Assembly (NCBI RefSeq): GCF_910592395.1
Contig: NC_088317.1
Span: 1,178,001 to 1,242,000, forward strand
Length of the DNA: 64,000 bases
Source: Lineus longissimus
Taxonomy: Eukaryota; Nemertea; Pilidiophora; Heteronemertea; Lineidae
Reading direction: 5' to 3'
In this document: positions 19,001 through 30,600 of the stretch, one piece after another
Layout of the letters: every line of letters starts with the position of its first letter
How positions within the stretch are numbered: the stretch's first letter is position 1
Position numbers and translations under genes: made by a program
Notes under the pieces: model-generated
Told to the model about the DNA's origin: nothing
What the model saw: only the letters and a program-made list of their open reading frames with translations
Databases searched by the model: none

Positions 19001-20752
19001 CATACCGGTACTTTTATGACTATCATTCTATTCATTCACTCTAATACAATTCAATTGTTTTAAAGAATCAATTTCTCAAGAAAGCTACAACAAACACTTA
19101 CACATTTTCATCATCAAGGAGCGAGTCATCAAATTCTTGACAATAATCATCTTCACATGGCTCCCAGTCTTCATCGTCACTGTCATCAGTCTTCATCGTT
19201 TCCTGACTTGGAAAGTGCACCTCTTCATCCTCCATGTCTTCATCACTTGGTTTCAAGCCTGAAAATATTGGGGTGGTCAAAGACATTGTCTGGCACCAAA
19301 CTGTGACTTATCTGTCGTATTGCCAGGCACAAACCAAAATTGTGTTAGATAGTAAAACCCAAACTGTCTGACACCTTGTCGGGTTGCTACTAGTATCAAC
19401 ATAATTTTCAGGTTTGGGGTTACCTTGGAAAACTGGCACATCAATGTCAAACAGATCTGTCTGAATGGCAATTTCTCGGACTTCTGGTTCTGCCTGACAG
19501 CCAATATCCCCGGTGCAGGAGGTTGTCTGTGAACCTTTGTTCCGAGACCCAGTGACAATATTGACCTGGACAGCCTTGGCAAACCGCATGGAGACTGAGG
19601 AGCCAACTTGTGTCCCAATGGCAAAGGTTTCAGGGTGTTCCTGCAAAGATAAGAAATAGAATTGAGGCTATTGTTCCGGGGATGTTGTTTAAATTAACTT
19701 TCACTACATTAATAATGCAGCTAATTTTTATTACAAGATTGTGGGATTAATCCATCCTCTGATTTATTAGTCTACACTGCTCGGGACATGTAAATATGAT
19801 CACCCAATATAACCAGTTTTTGTAGAGCCACACCCTGAAGTCAGTTAATAGTAAGCTTATGACACATGGGGCTGGGTTATGATTGAACATACTTGTGGCA
19901 AAACCTCCAAATCGTCTAAACTCTGTGGCAGTACTGCATCCTCTATCAGGTGATTGCCAACCTCCTCAAATCGGCCTTCATCAGCCATCAAAAAACCATC
20001 ATCCTGCTCAGCTGCCTCCTCCGCCTCCTCTCCATACAACACGTTGTATCCCGCTACCGCCTCTGCTACAGCCTACGAAATGAGAAACAAATATTTTAAA
20101 TAGAAGGCCTATCATAATTGACTAATAGGAGTAGGACTTTTGTATTTGACTTGCTCCTACAGCTGAAGGTAGCCTAGTAGGTGCAGTCGTGCAGTATCAA
20201 TTTTAATTATGAAAATTATCAAGTTGTAGTCTTAAAAGGTCCTCAGGCCCCAGCAACACCACATCCTACACTTCACCATGCCTACCCCATGGTCATGCAC
20301 TCGAGATGGAGGTATTCCTAGCCTAGGCCTATGGCCACGGGGTATAATTTCATACCTACTATACTGATTTCATAATAAATAATAATCACCTGCTGATGTG
20401 CCCTCTTCTGCACAGCTGACCGCGGCGCACTGGTCGTAGGCGTACCATCCATGGCATCGCCTTCACCATGACTGAAGAGTGTAGGGAAGGCACCTGGCTT
20501 CAACAGGCGTTTTTTAGGGTCAAATCCTATCGCACGGCATATGGCTGGGTCCAGCAGGTAATCTCCGGCAACGAAGTGCTTCGAACATACCCTCGCACCG
20601 AGAGACGGGACCCAAGAAGACGGACGATGCATGCGTCTTACCCATACTTTTCGGGCCTTCTTGTCGCGAGGAAAATTGTAATAACCGACCCCATCTACTT
20701 TCAACACCTTCGTTGAATCACTGCTGCAGTTTGGTGCGACGCAGTAAACCAT
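16081..20752 (-). CDS. THAP-domain DDE-type transposase (Kolobok-like), intact 11 exons
   Basis: Exons (minus): 20752-20390, 20072-19893, 19640-19424, 19258-19102, 18851-18592, 18361-18069, 17755-17566, 17370-17125, 16909-16738, 16518-16370 and 16271-16081. All borders are GT-AG and the phases join, giving 2,418 nt and 805 residues. Residues 1-90 are a THAP zinc finger (C4, C9, C56, H59; MVYCVAPNC, RVCSKHF), the DNA-binding part. Residues 122-305 are acidic and variable. From about 320 comes the conserved transposase region: FIVFESSLRLLF, GNLLLAA, GDARCCSPGHTAKYG with D458, IVTDRHSQIKK with D526, HWFDCWHIAKG, and QTSSLESYH with E669, then ATLHFNENSNR. D458, D526 and E669 are my proposed catalytic triad. 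The protein would bind the element ends and cut at TTAA. Ten small introns are many for a transposase, but none disrupts the frame. Confidence 0.92.
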
Positions 20753-20923
20753 TTTTGCTTTAGAACATGTAAAATAATTGGTTTTACATGGTAGGAACGG
20801 CGTGAACGCAACCAGAAAGTAGAATCAGCTGTCAGATGAATGAAAACAAAACTGGTCTCCTGTCTTGCGCAGGCATCTACAGCATGGCGTTTGTGTATGC
20901 AGGCAGTGGGATCAGTCTAACAA

Positions 20924-20944
20924 TGACAGCACTAGTGACGTCAC
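20924..20944 (-). promoter_or_regulatory. Subterminal inverted repeat with CRE, right copy
   Basis: Exact inverse of 14486-14506, 172 bp upstream of the transposase ATG, with the same TGACGTCA palindrome. It lies 215 bp from the right end; the left copy lies 203 bp from the left end. Confidence 0.75.
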
Positions 20945-21148
20945 TCCTCATTTGGAATTCCCCAAAACCGCGAGAGTTTCCGAACGAAATACGAACTTTG
21001 CCGAAGCAAATTCACGCTGAGACAGGGCGGTTTATTTGAATTTCTTTATTCCATGCGATATTTATGCAAATAAATGTACTACATTTGACATCTAAAGGTA
21101 ACAAAAGGTTATCCTGATGTACTTTGATTAAGATTAGGCCTAACTTTG

Positions 21149-21159
21149 GCATTTAACCT
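21149..21159. repeat. Right terminal inverted repeat of the transposon
   Basis: GCATTTAACCT immediately before TTAA (21160-21163); inverse AGGTTAAATGC. Confidence 0.8.
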
Positions 21160-21420
21160 TTAAGCAATGGTGTGGTGGGGGACAACCCATCTTGAAGACA
21201 GTTATTGCTAGCACTGCGGGCGATGGTGGGGAACAATCCCAGGGAACAATTCATCTTGAAGACAGTCAGTTGCTAGCTCTCACCAATGGTGCATAAGGTA
21301 AAAACAACCACTCGTAGAGACAGACCGGTACTAGCTCTGGAGGGGTGTAGTCGAGGAACAATCCATGAGGCATGGGTGTTCGGCTGTCCAGAGACAGAGA
21401 CCAACTTGACGTTTCAATAG
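21160..21420. repeat. Tandem repeat array, right part
   Basis: It resumes with TTAAGCAATGGTGTGGTGGG, the same text as the intact left unit at about 14224. It then decays through three or four diverged units carrying CAATCC-TC-TGAAGACAG and TGCTAGCTCT. It ends about 220 bp before the importin-5 start codon. Confidence 0.7.
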
Positions 21421-21643
21421 AGGGAAACAAACCGGACAAAAACGTGTCAATCTATCTTTTAGGGGCCCCTAACGATGAGGGTAACACTCAGAAATGAAAA
21501 CGTCCACCGGTATCGCTATATCAGCGATATCGCATAACTTTTCACCATTTCGAACTTCGCGCCAAAAAACCGGAGGCGACACTTGGCGGGAAATCTCGAT
21601 CGACATCGTCTGCGCATGTCTCTTCAATCGAGACGGCGGAAAC

Positions 21644-24600
21644 ATGGCCGACGAGGCGCAGGCTTTTGAGGGGATTCTCACGGCGCTATCGAGCCCAGAT
21701 AATACAATCAGATCTCGTGCTGAGGTCTGTTGATATATGAATACCAAGTCTGTAAATAGAATACGGCTTTTACACCGTTGTCAATGTTTTTCAGGGTGAA
21801 CTACACCTTTATTCATAGCCCCATATTTCGTGTACATTTTACACGTTGTTTCCACATGTTGAATCGTACCATGCTTACTCCGCATGCATTGCATGTACAC
21901 GTGCACTCACTGGCTCAGTCACGCCGGTCGTAGTAGTCGTGGACTGCTGGTGTATGTGCTGGGCAGTTATGAAATACAGATAGAGATATATTTTTATTGT
22001 AGGAAGAATATGAAGCCATTCCACTCATACAGAAGATAGAACTACTCCGTGCATCACTTCTGAGGAGCACACAATGTTCACTAGAGGTGAGTGCTCGCTC
22101 TTGCAGTTTTTGGAAGTTTTCAAACATTTCACTCCTATTCTCAGTCACAGTCATCAGTTAGAACCTGATTTTCTGATAATGAAATGTGAATAACAAGTTG
22201 GTTTAAACTACGTGTTGAGCTATTTTAAATAGTATTTAGTCTGTTTAAATTCTTTCAGCAAAGGAGTTTGGCGGCTGTGCTACTGCGACGAGTCTTCACA
22301 ACCATGTCCGAGGAGTCTTGGAACAAAATCCCTGTCCCCATCCAGAAGGCGACAAAGGAAGAACTCCTCCAAGTGATCCAGACTGAACCGAATCTGAGTC
22401 TACGGAAAAAGATATGTGATGTGGTGGCCGAGTTGACCAGGAACATGTTGGGTATGTATGAATGTTTACGGGCCTCTCAGCTCACCAAAATACTGGCTGT
22501 TTGCGGTGTGTCTGCCCAAAGGGATTGTTGACCCCCTGAAGCAGAATGTTTAATTGGTTAGCTAAAGCATGTTGCAAGTAAAGTCTGATTTTTGCCACAG
22601 ACACTGAAGTCACGTTGAAATATGCTCAGAGTAAAGGGGAAAAAAGCATTTAAATCTATTGGAATTCATTTTAGATGATGATGGTAACCAACGCTGGCCG
22701 GATGTCCTCAAGTTTCTTTACGCATGCAATAGTTCCCAGGATGCTGGATTACGCGAGTGTGCTTTACACATCTTCAGGTGAGAATTGGAGCATGGAAGAC
22801 TCCTGTGGCTTCTGCTCAAAGTGTTATGTTCTAATCTAAGTCATATTCCATTGAAATTACCATTACATTGGTGTCCTCAACTCAATAGGTCGGTCTATCC
22901 TGATGTGCTCTGTATTGAAGTAGTTTCTAAACGTAACTTTTGTGCCATTTCAGCTCTGTACCTGGTTTATTTGGCAACCAGCAGAATGAATACAAATCCG
23001 TCATCAAGGAAATGTTGTATAGCTGTCTGAATTTTAGCGATAGTGCTAGCGTCAGGTTTGAGGCAGTGCGAGCAACGACGTGTTTCTTGGTGGCAAATGA
23101 AGATGATGTGCAAGGCATGGCCCCATTCCGGGACCTCATGAAACAAATTGTTGATGTAAGTCCTGTATGGACTCTTCTAGTTATGTAATAGAGTAGGCCA
23201 TTGAGAATAGTTAGGTTTAAAGTTCAATCACAGTCACAGTACTCACAACCCTTTTGCACATGTAGACTATGCCTGTAAAATGCATCAGAAGGGTCCATAG
23301 CTGAAGCTGGGGGGGGTAAAGTTTGAGTGTAGAAATGAGAATGGTGTGTGATGTGTTCTTTTTCCTGACAGGTCACCGCAGAAAACATCAAAGCAAAAGA
23401 CGATGATTCACTCCTGAAATGTCTCGTAGATCTCGCAGAGTCGATGCCGAAATTTCTCCGCAATTGCTTAAACGACATAATCGAGCTATGTCTGCAATGT
23501 ATGACGAATTCAGAGCTGGAGATGTCACACCGGCATCTTGCGTTAGAGGTCATGGTCACTTTGTCGGAGACCGCCTCGGCGATGATCAGGAAACACCCGA
23601 CGTACACACACCGTTTAGGTAGGTATTGTGATGACCGGTATTAACATACCACCTGCACGCTAGTGATGATGTTCCAAGAGCCAAATCCTTACTCATCTGA
23701 GGACGTCGCCGTTCTGTGATCAGGAATGATAGGACTGAAGTGTGCAGTGAAAAAATAGCAAATGGGTCACAAAAAGGGGTTAAATTCGACGGCCAAGTTC
23801 TGACGCCCCTGTTATATAATAGTGACCGCATTTCTCTTTGTTTCTCCTCAGTGCCCGAGGTGCTCGCATTCATGGTCGACCTCGATGATGATGAAGACTG
23901 GGCGACAGCTGATGATGTCGAAGATGAAGATAATGAAAGGTATAGCAGCAGGGAACACAATCTTGTGGTCTTGGTTTGGTAAAAGGCAGTTTTCTGACCA
24001 GTGGCGCAAATGACAATGCAAACATCTTCACCCAAATTAGCCTTAAAAACAGTGACGAAATGTTTTGTTTTCACACCTCACAAAGGTGGTTCTCACATAG
24101 ACAGTTTTGGCTCTTGGGCAGTGATCATTTCTTGTCTTGTTATTTCAGCAATGCCATTACGGGTGAGAGCGCCCTAGATCGCTTGGCGTGTGGCCTGGGA
24201 GGGAAGACTATCCTTCCCCACATCATCAGTACAGTCCCACAAATGTTACAGAATCGTAAGTATTGTGATCACAATCATAGGCCCAGTGTTCACATGCTGT
24301 CGACTCCTCATAGTCTCAATAATCCTTCCTATCTCATTTTCAGCTGACTGGCGATATCGGCACGCAGCCCTGATGGCGATTTCCGCATGTGGGGAAGGTT
24401 GTCACAAGCAGATGCAGGATTTGTTAGGATCAATCATCGACACTGTTATTCCATTTCTCATGGACCCAGTAAGTACTAGAAAGTAGACAGTGCATTCGAG
24501 CAGAAGTACTCTGAAGAAAACTCCTCAAGTGCAGAGAAAATGCTGAGAAGACAAAGACGATGATAATAGTAAAGGTTTTCATTTAATTTTTGCAGCACCC

Positions 24601-27600
24601 ACGAGTGCGGTACGCCTGCTGCAATGCCCTCGGACAGATGTCGACAGATTTTGGTCCTATGCTGCAGAAGAACTTCCATGCTAAGGTAGGTTTTAGTAGT
24701 TGGTTTATGATTGAACCACTTCCGAGTTGGTGCTTCTGCAAGTGGTGTTCAGCCATGAGGCTTCGGATGCAGGTTTGCCTTAGAAATTGCCTGTTTTGAA
24801 CTTGTCCAGGGGTCGGAGGGGACTTCAGTTGCGTTACCCTGAGAACTTGTGGACTCCAAGCAGGCCTTCCCTCTAATTCTAATTGAATTGTTGCAGGTTG
24901 TGCCTGGTCTTATCCGAGTGATGGATGATCCTACTCCGCGTGTTCAGGCCCATGCGGGTGCTGCGCTGGTCAACTTCAGTGAGGACTGTCCTAAGGCCGT
25001 CATGGCCGCCTATCTCGACCTGATCATCACAAAGCTGGAGGCGATACTCAACCACAAGATACGAGAGGTAAGTGAATGCCTATGAATATATCAATTGGAG
25101 AATACTGAAAACTCTGAAATGTTGTGGTTCCTCTTTTCCATACCATGGCTAACTATAAAGTGTGGTCCTGGCTTCTAATGGAGGATACATAAAGGGTGTA
25201 TGATCTTCGGTGTTTGTCCGCCCCTATCGGCAGATCCCATCCTCTGCATACACAACATCAAGTTCCTTTCTCCTGTCAGTTACAGTTTATACAGATTCCT
25301 CTTGCCTGCTATACCATGGCTGACTTTCTCGTTTGGTCCTGGTTTCACAAGAGGATACATGAACGTGTATGTTCTTCAGTGGCAGTTGTCCTCTCTGCAG
25401 CTCTCACTTTCTTCTTACACGACATGATATTTGAAATGAATGTATTTTTAGCTCATGAATGTTGTTGCTTCCTCTTTTCCATACCAAGGCCAACTAAAGT
25501 GTGGTCCTGGCTTCTAATGGAGGATACATCAATGGTGTATGATCTTCGGTGTCTGTCCGCCCCCATCGGCAGATTCCATCCTCTGCGTATACGACATGAA
25601 GTTCTTTGAACCATACTCGAGTTATGACCTCTAGGGTGCAAGATTAGGTTTTGCCAATAATCCGATGGATCTCTGCCAAATCTTGATTCTAGACTCAACC
25701 ATTCCACTTCAGCTCTTGGTGCAAGGGACCAAGTTGGTCTTGGAGCAGGTTGTGACAACCTTGGCGTCAGTCGCGGACACGGCTGAGGAGAGGTTTATCC
25801 ATCATTACGACCGGTTTATGCCGTCACTGAAATACATCGTACAGAACGCCACCTCGGAGGATTATAAGCTTCTGCGCGGGAAGACGATAGAGTGTATAAG
25901 TTTGATTGGCTTAGCAGTCGGGAAGGAAAAGGTAACCAGTCTTATTTCCTTTAGGCCATGCAAGATTGATTGTTTGTTTAACAGTATTCCTAATGACGTT
26001 TACTCAATATCTTTACCAAAAAATATTGTAAAATGACTATGGGTCCCTTGTGCTATGAACTACCTCTCAGCTTCTGCATGCATGTCAGAGTTTGTACTGA
26101 TGATGAACAATGATTAGAGCCAAACAATCATGGATGACGTCTCTGATTATAAATGATAGGCCTGAAGTACAATCTGATCTAAAATGTCCTCAAATTGACC
26201 CATGCTCACTTGAATGATTGATAACTTAAACAAATCTCATTTCAGTTTATGCCAGATGCGAGCGAGGTGATGCAGCTCCTTCTAAAAACACAAGTAGCAG
26301 ACGTCGGTGAGGATGGAGAAATGTCCGAGGACGATCCACAGATGTCGTACATGATCTCAGCGTGGGCTAGGATGTGTAAGATCATGGGACAGGAGTTTGA
26401 GCAGTTCCTGCCATTGGTTATGCCATCTGTTCTGAAGGCTGCTTCCATCAAACCTGAGGTGGCTCTAGTAGACAGTGAGTACCATTTTCTTCTTCTTTTG
26501 CATTCAGAATTAGTGAGTATGATGATGGGTGGGGGGGGGGGGGAACTGCAGTTGAGAACAGTTTGCTTGGTACCAGCCGATGATTGTACTAATGATGAAC
26601 ATTGATTAGAGCCAAACAATCATATATGATGTCTTTGATTATAAATGATAGGCCTGAAGTACAATCTGATCGAATACTGACTATTCCAACTGCTTTTAAT
26701 CAGTCCGTCAACGTGTCTATGAAACTTCTAAAATACCTGTTCTGAATCTCTTCATCTCCCTTCAGCTGAAGATGTAAAAGCGATGGAAAATGACGCAGAA
26801 TGGCAATTCGTCACGCTCGGCGACCAGCAGAAGTTTGGTATCCGGACGGCCGGCCTTGATGAGAAGGCGACAGCTTGTCAGATGTTAGTGTGCTATGCTC
26901 GAGAGTTGAAGACCAAGTTTGCCGATTATACAGAGCAGGTCGTACAACTGATGGTGCCGTTACTTAAGTTCTACTTCCACGATGATATCCTTTGAAAGTG
27001 ATGTGTTTGCAATGATCAGCTTCTCTGATTGAGTGAAGTGGCCTTACCTTTTGCTATTGACTGGGAGAGAGTGAGTCTATCTAAATCCTCTGTGGCTTTG
27101 GCAACTGCTTGGAAAGGGGCTGTCGTTAGCAATGATATTGATAAAGATTGTAAGACCAAGTTTTCAGTTAGTAGAGCTTCTCGTCCTCTCACACAGGTGT
27201 CTCTGAATGTTGAACTCTCTCTTGTCTCTGCTCCCTTCCTTGGGTCCTTCAGATTGTACTGATGATGAACAACGATTAGAGCCAAACAATCATGGATGAC
27301 GTCTCTGATTATAAATGATAGGCCTGAAGTACAATCTGATCAAAACAGACAAGTATTGTCAGTTACTTCACTGACTTGCTTCATCATTTGCTTTGTCGGA
27401 GGACTTCTTGAGCTCAGTTGTTGAGATGGGTGACACTGTCTGCCAGTGGTTGAAGTATCTCGGTCGATCATTTGCCTTAACCATGACTACTTGTCCGAAT
27501 AGCTGCCGCGGAAAGTCTGCCCTACCTAATTGACTGCGCTCGTATTCGTGGAGACCAGTACTTGGCAGAGATGTGGGCGTTTATTGCCCCAAACCTTCTG

Positions 27601-30600
27601 AAAGCCGTCGAAACAGAGCCAGAGAACGACATACTTGGAGAAATCATGCATTCTTTAGCAAAGGTGGGTTGTTGACTTTATTCCAGGGTATATCATCATT
27701 TTATCCTCAGGACATGTAGTAAACAAGAGAATTGTCATTGCAGTGTATCGAGAACATGGGTAATGGTTGCCTGACGGCAGAACAGCTGGTGGAGCTGATG
27801 AGAGTGTTGGACAAAATCATCAAGGAGCACTTCCAGAAACAGGCTGAGAGACAAGGTACAATTGCTTCTTCATTCTTTGGATCCTTCATAGTCTTTCAGA
27901 TTGTACTGATGATGAACAATGATTAGAGCCAAACAATCATGGATGACATCTCTGATTATAAATGATAGGCCTGAAGTACAATCTGATCCAAATTGACAGA
28001 CCTTCCCTTTGTTGCTGTTGTTTTGGGGGGGGGGGGGTCACCATAGTGTCCCCTAGTTCGGCTTACCAGACTTCTGGTTCGCCATGACGGCCCTTGAAGC
28101 TACTCTCCTGATGTCTTCACCTCTTCCCCTTCAGAGCAACGTAAAGATGAAGACTATGATGAAGTCGTCGAGGAGAACTTGATGAATGAAGATGACGAAG
28201 ATATCTACACCCTGAGTAAAATATCAGACGTGATCCACGCGTTGTTTGGCACGTATAAGGAGGCTTTTCTACCGTATTTTGAGCTCCTTATACCACACTT
28301 CACGAAATTAGTCGTAAGTTCCATTTTTGTTCACAAAAGTGATTGTTTTCTGAGTTACACAGTTGCCTGGTCAGATAAAAGATGCCTGTGTCTGTCATTT
28401 GAAGCACTGATTTGACTCAGAACTTTTCCAACCATTTTACACCAGGTTTTTGTCGGTCTACCCCTGAAAAATAGAAAGTTAACATTCATTTTCCTTTGCT
28501 GTTTTCAGGGACATGAACAGCCGTGGCCAGATCGACAGTGGGGCTTGTGTATATGGGATGATGTTTTAGAGTTTGCCGGACCGGTAAGTTCTCGTTTGGC
28601 TATCGGAGTTCAGCTGGTGGAATGAAACTGTCAAACCTTGCTGGTGAAGTCTGTGTCTGATGTAGACCATGTCTGTTTCAGTAGCTGTCGAGGACCAACT
28701 CCACATTACCTTGGGCGACACCTCATTTCACTTTTTGCTATCCGGGATCAACTGAGGCTAGAATCAGAAAGTTTGTGGGAATGACGGTCAAGATTGTACT
28801 GATGATGAACAATGATTAGAGCCAAACAATCGTGGATGACGTCTCTGATTATAAATGATAGGCCTGAAGTACAATCTCGTTGTTACACTTGGACTTCAGT
28901 TCAAAGGGTTTATTTGGAAGAGCACGATACGAATTTTAAACATTTAGTTTGATATCATCCATTTGTTTCCTTCCAGCATTCAGTGAAATATAGAGAATTT
29001 TTTGTGCCACACATGCAACAATATATCTGTGATAAACAGCCGGAGGTCCGACAAGCTGCCGCGTATGGAATAGGAGTAATGGCCGTCAATGGTGGCCAGG
29101 AGTACGCACAGTTCTTAGCCGGTGAGTTGGAGGATACAGATGATAACGTTGTCACTGTTTGACTTTACACACATTTGGATCGAAACCTGAAGAGCAGTCA
29201 AATTCCCTTTCTCACCACAGCACATCCACATGTTTTCGAAGGTTTGGCAGACGATTTGCTTGATCTTGCAAGGTGAATAATTCTCTTGTGTTTTTCAGAA
29301 TGTATGCAAGCGCTGGGAAACGTGATCCAGGATCCAGAGGCCCGATCACCCGAGAACATAAACCCAACAGAAAATGCCATTGCAGCTGTCTCGAAAATCT
29401 TAAAACATAACCATGGCAACATAGACGTTAATGAAGTTTTACCACATTGGTTGTCGTGGTTACCAGTTTGGGAAGATGCTGACGAGTCGGTACATATTTA
29501 CAACTATTTCTGTGATTTAGTCGAAGCGTAAGTTTACGATTTACTTTCCTCTTTAAAAACTTGATAATAATTCCTCTATTCCGAACCATAATCTGCTCCC
29601 CATCAGGTTATAAGGTTTCCAACTGGAGGATACATCAATGGTGTATGATCTTCGGTGTCTGTCTGCCCCCATCGGCAGATCCCATCCTCTGCATACACAA
29701 CAAACTCCTTTCTTTAAAAATGAAATCCGTTTACAACATCTTCCTCTTTTCCATACCATGGCTAACTATAGAGTGTGGTCCTGGCTTCTAATGGAGGATA
29801 CATCAATGGTGTATGATCTTCGGTGTCTGTCCGCCCCCATCGGCAGATCCCATCCTCTGCGTACACAACAAACTCCTTCCTTTAAAAATGAAATCCGTTT
29901 ACAACATCTTCCTCTTTTCCATACCATGGCTAACTATAGAGTGTGGTCCTGGCTTCTAATGGAGGATACATCAATGGTGTATGATCTTCGGTGTCTGTCC
30001 GCCCCCATCGGCAGATCCCATCCTCTGCATACACAATATCAAGTTCCTTTCTCTTGTCAGTTACAGTTTATACAGATTCCTCTTGCCTGCTATACCATGG
30101 CTGACTTTCTCATTTGGTCCTGGTTTCACAAGAGGATACATGAACGTGTATGTTCTTCAGTGGCAGTTGTCCTCTCTGCAGCTCTCACTTTCTTCGTACA
30201 CAACATGATTCAGCTAGCTTCACAGCTTACTTACTTGGGCTCTTTATCCCGAGTGGGACATCAGACCACAACATATTCCCCCCTAGCTCCATAGCTCGTC
30301 CTTTTATTCAACTAAGGGAACACAATCATGTGGTCTTCCTGTTCAGATGATGATGTTATTCTGATTATGCAGGTGGAAAATATTGAGTTCTTCTTCCATT
30401 TCCAGTAACCACCCTGTGTTATTAGGTGAAAACAATTCAAATGTACCGCGAATCCTGGCAATCATCGCTGAGGCCCTGCACCGAGAAGTGTTCCCAACTG
30501 ACGAGCCGTTATACACGCGGATAGGAAACATAGTCCGACAAGTTCAGGTAAGACCGCCATCTTTGTTTTGAGGTACAATAGAACCTCTCTATCAAGGACA

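Larger units (their letters stand above)
14283..21159. mobile_element. Complete Kolobok-like DNA transposon with two genes
   Basis: The element runs 6,877 bp between TTAA copies at 14279-14282 and 21160-21163. The left terminus reads AGGTCAAATGC and the inverse of the right terminus AGGTTAAATGC (10 of 11 identical). It holds two intact convergent genes: a P2X7-domain protein (plus strand) and a THAP/DDE transposase (minus strand), with stops only 60 bp apart. THAP plus TTAA target duplication points to Kolobok; P elements have THAP but 8-bp duplications, and piggyBac uses TTAA but lacks THAP. No frameshift or premature stop was found in either gene, so the copy looks young. Superfamily placement rests on recalled family traits, not on a search. 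Confidence 0.88.

Noticed and set aside
14283-21159. piggyBac or P-element identity for the transposon
   Set aside because: piggyBac shares TTAA but lacks a THAP finger and these transposase motifs; P elements have THAP but 8-bp duplications.
27491-27502. AG acceptor at 27501-27502 for IPO5 exon 15
   Set aside because: It would drop conserved residues VRI; the AC at 27489-27490 pairs with the ATATCCTTT donor and keeps the alignment.
26530-28037. Poly-G runs near 26,530 and 28,024
   Set aside because: Simple homopolymers in introns; possible assembly-length uncertainty but no feature value.
29638-30294. 218-codon open frame in IPO5 intron 20
   Set aside because: It is the translation of a ~170 bp tandem repeat whose period keeps one frame open; no domain, and the same text recurs in intron 11.
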